From Forficula auricularia (taxonomy: Eukaryota > Arthropoda > Insecta > Dermaptera > Forficulidae), in the NCBI GenBank assembly GCA_024734495.1, contig JALMQS010000828.1, positions 2,281,101 to 2,345,100 on the forward strand: 64,000 bases of DNA, read 5' to 3'. How positions within the stretch are numbered: the stretch's first letter is position 1; each line of letters starts with the position of its first letter. This document shows positions 63,734 through 64,000 of this stretch, in pieces. Below the pieces are notes generated by a model. It made no database searches. It was not told the DNA's origin and saw only the letters and a program-made list of their open reading frames with translations. Both the position numbers and the translations under genes were made by a program.

Positions 63734-64000
63734 ATGATTCAACAAATAGGAAAACAAACAAAACAACTAAACTACAACCCTGACCGATCCGCAGCACAAG
63801 AAACAGAAAGAATGAATCAAATCAAAAATATACTCACATACAAACAAATAAAATTGTATAAAAATACAACCAACACTAGAAAAAGCGCTCATCTACAACC
63901 CTTCCATAGACATCCTTCAAGAAACATCATATTTACACAATTTGATGTTGATGAAGGCAGTCCAAGGTGGTCCAAAAAAATAAGACTATATCAGTTATAT
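63734..64000 (+). CDS. Unidentified ORF open at the window edge
   Basis: From ATG 63734 the frame stays open for 89 codons to the last base: MIQQIGKQTKQLNYNPDRSA then many Lys, Gln and Asn residues and FTQFDVDEGSPRWSKKIRLY. The A-rich coding strand resembles that of LINE ORFs, but no motif identifies it. It may be a transposon fragment or chance. Confidence 0.3.
   Translation, partial: MIQQIGKQTKQLNYNPDRSAAQETERMNQIKNILTYKQIKLYKNTTNTRKSAHLQPFHRHPSRNIIFTQFDVDEGSPRWSKKIRLYQLY

Noticed and set aside
1..64000. CRISPR array or prokaryotic operon
   Set aside because: The direct repeats here are either coding (63 bp) or about 120-140 bp tandem units, spacers are absent, and splice sites, SINEs and insect receptors show a eukaryotic genome.

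Overview
This is an AT-rich nuclear segment from an insect. The evidence is a cluster of intron-containing gustatory receptor (7tm_7) exons with the family's C-terminal TYxxxxxQF signature, surrounded by insect-type transposable elements: BEL/Pao, RTE and Jockey/CR1-like LINEs, hAT, Tigger, mariner, a Helentron-type Helitron and a tRNA-derived SINE. There are no operons, no CRISPR array and no bacterial genes. I cannot name the species.

Layout. 1-4.8 kb: no genes, with foldbacks and an RTE fragment. 4.9-11.6 kb: a young BEL/Pao element on the minus strand with nearly identical LTRs, a tRNA-Trp primer site and a large internal pol deletion. 11.6-12.9 kb: a 111-bp element carrying a hammerhead-ribozyme-like fold, a LINE scrap, and the last two exons of a gustatory receptor whose 5' part is missing. 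14-18.4 kb: a hAT element with 8-bp target duplications, with a Penelope-like element and an RTE LINE nested inside it. 19.9-21.1 kb: a deleted Tigger. 21.5-22.5 kb: a large palindrome with a second hammerhead-like fold.

22.9-45.9 kb is the main host locus. Five large gustatory-receptor first exons lie in tandem (about 22.9, 25.2, 26.8, 29.0 and 31.2 kb); only the one at 29.0 kb is intact. Three small downstream exons (40.5, 42.4 and 45.7 kb) sit in matching phase and would complete a receptor of about 399 residues. This looks like the alternative-first-exon plus shared-3'-exon layout known for some insect Gr loci. The introns hold an inverted pair of LINE copies, a 1.3-kb palindromic repeat, a SINE and a Jockey fragment.

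46-54 kb: MITEs (one hAT-type with 8-bp target duplications, one with a perfect 27-bp inverted repeat), a mariner C-terminus and a decayed Ty3/Gypsy pol. 54-62.7 kb: a minus-strand Helentron-like element with a coiled-coil repeat region, zinc finger, HUH Rep, PIF1-type helicase, AP-like endonuclease and a C-terminal Ulp1-type cysteine protease. Its frame is broken at four homopolymer runs, each one base short. A 1.66-kb GC-rich-promoter-like segment is inserted in its N-terminal repeats. The last kilobase holds one unidentified ORF open at the window edge.

The most unusual signal is a set of hammerhead-ribozyme-like cores (4.8, 11.6, 15.7, 22.1 and 45.4 kb). They share a CUGANGA core, one extra base before stem II, and a self-complementary stem III, which suggests dimeric ribozymes of Penelope-like or retrozyme-like elements. 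All calls come from reading the sequence; no search or folding software was run.
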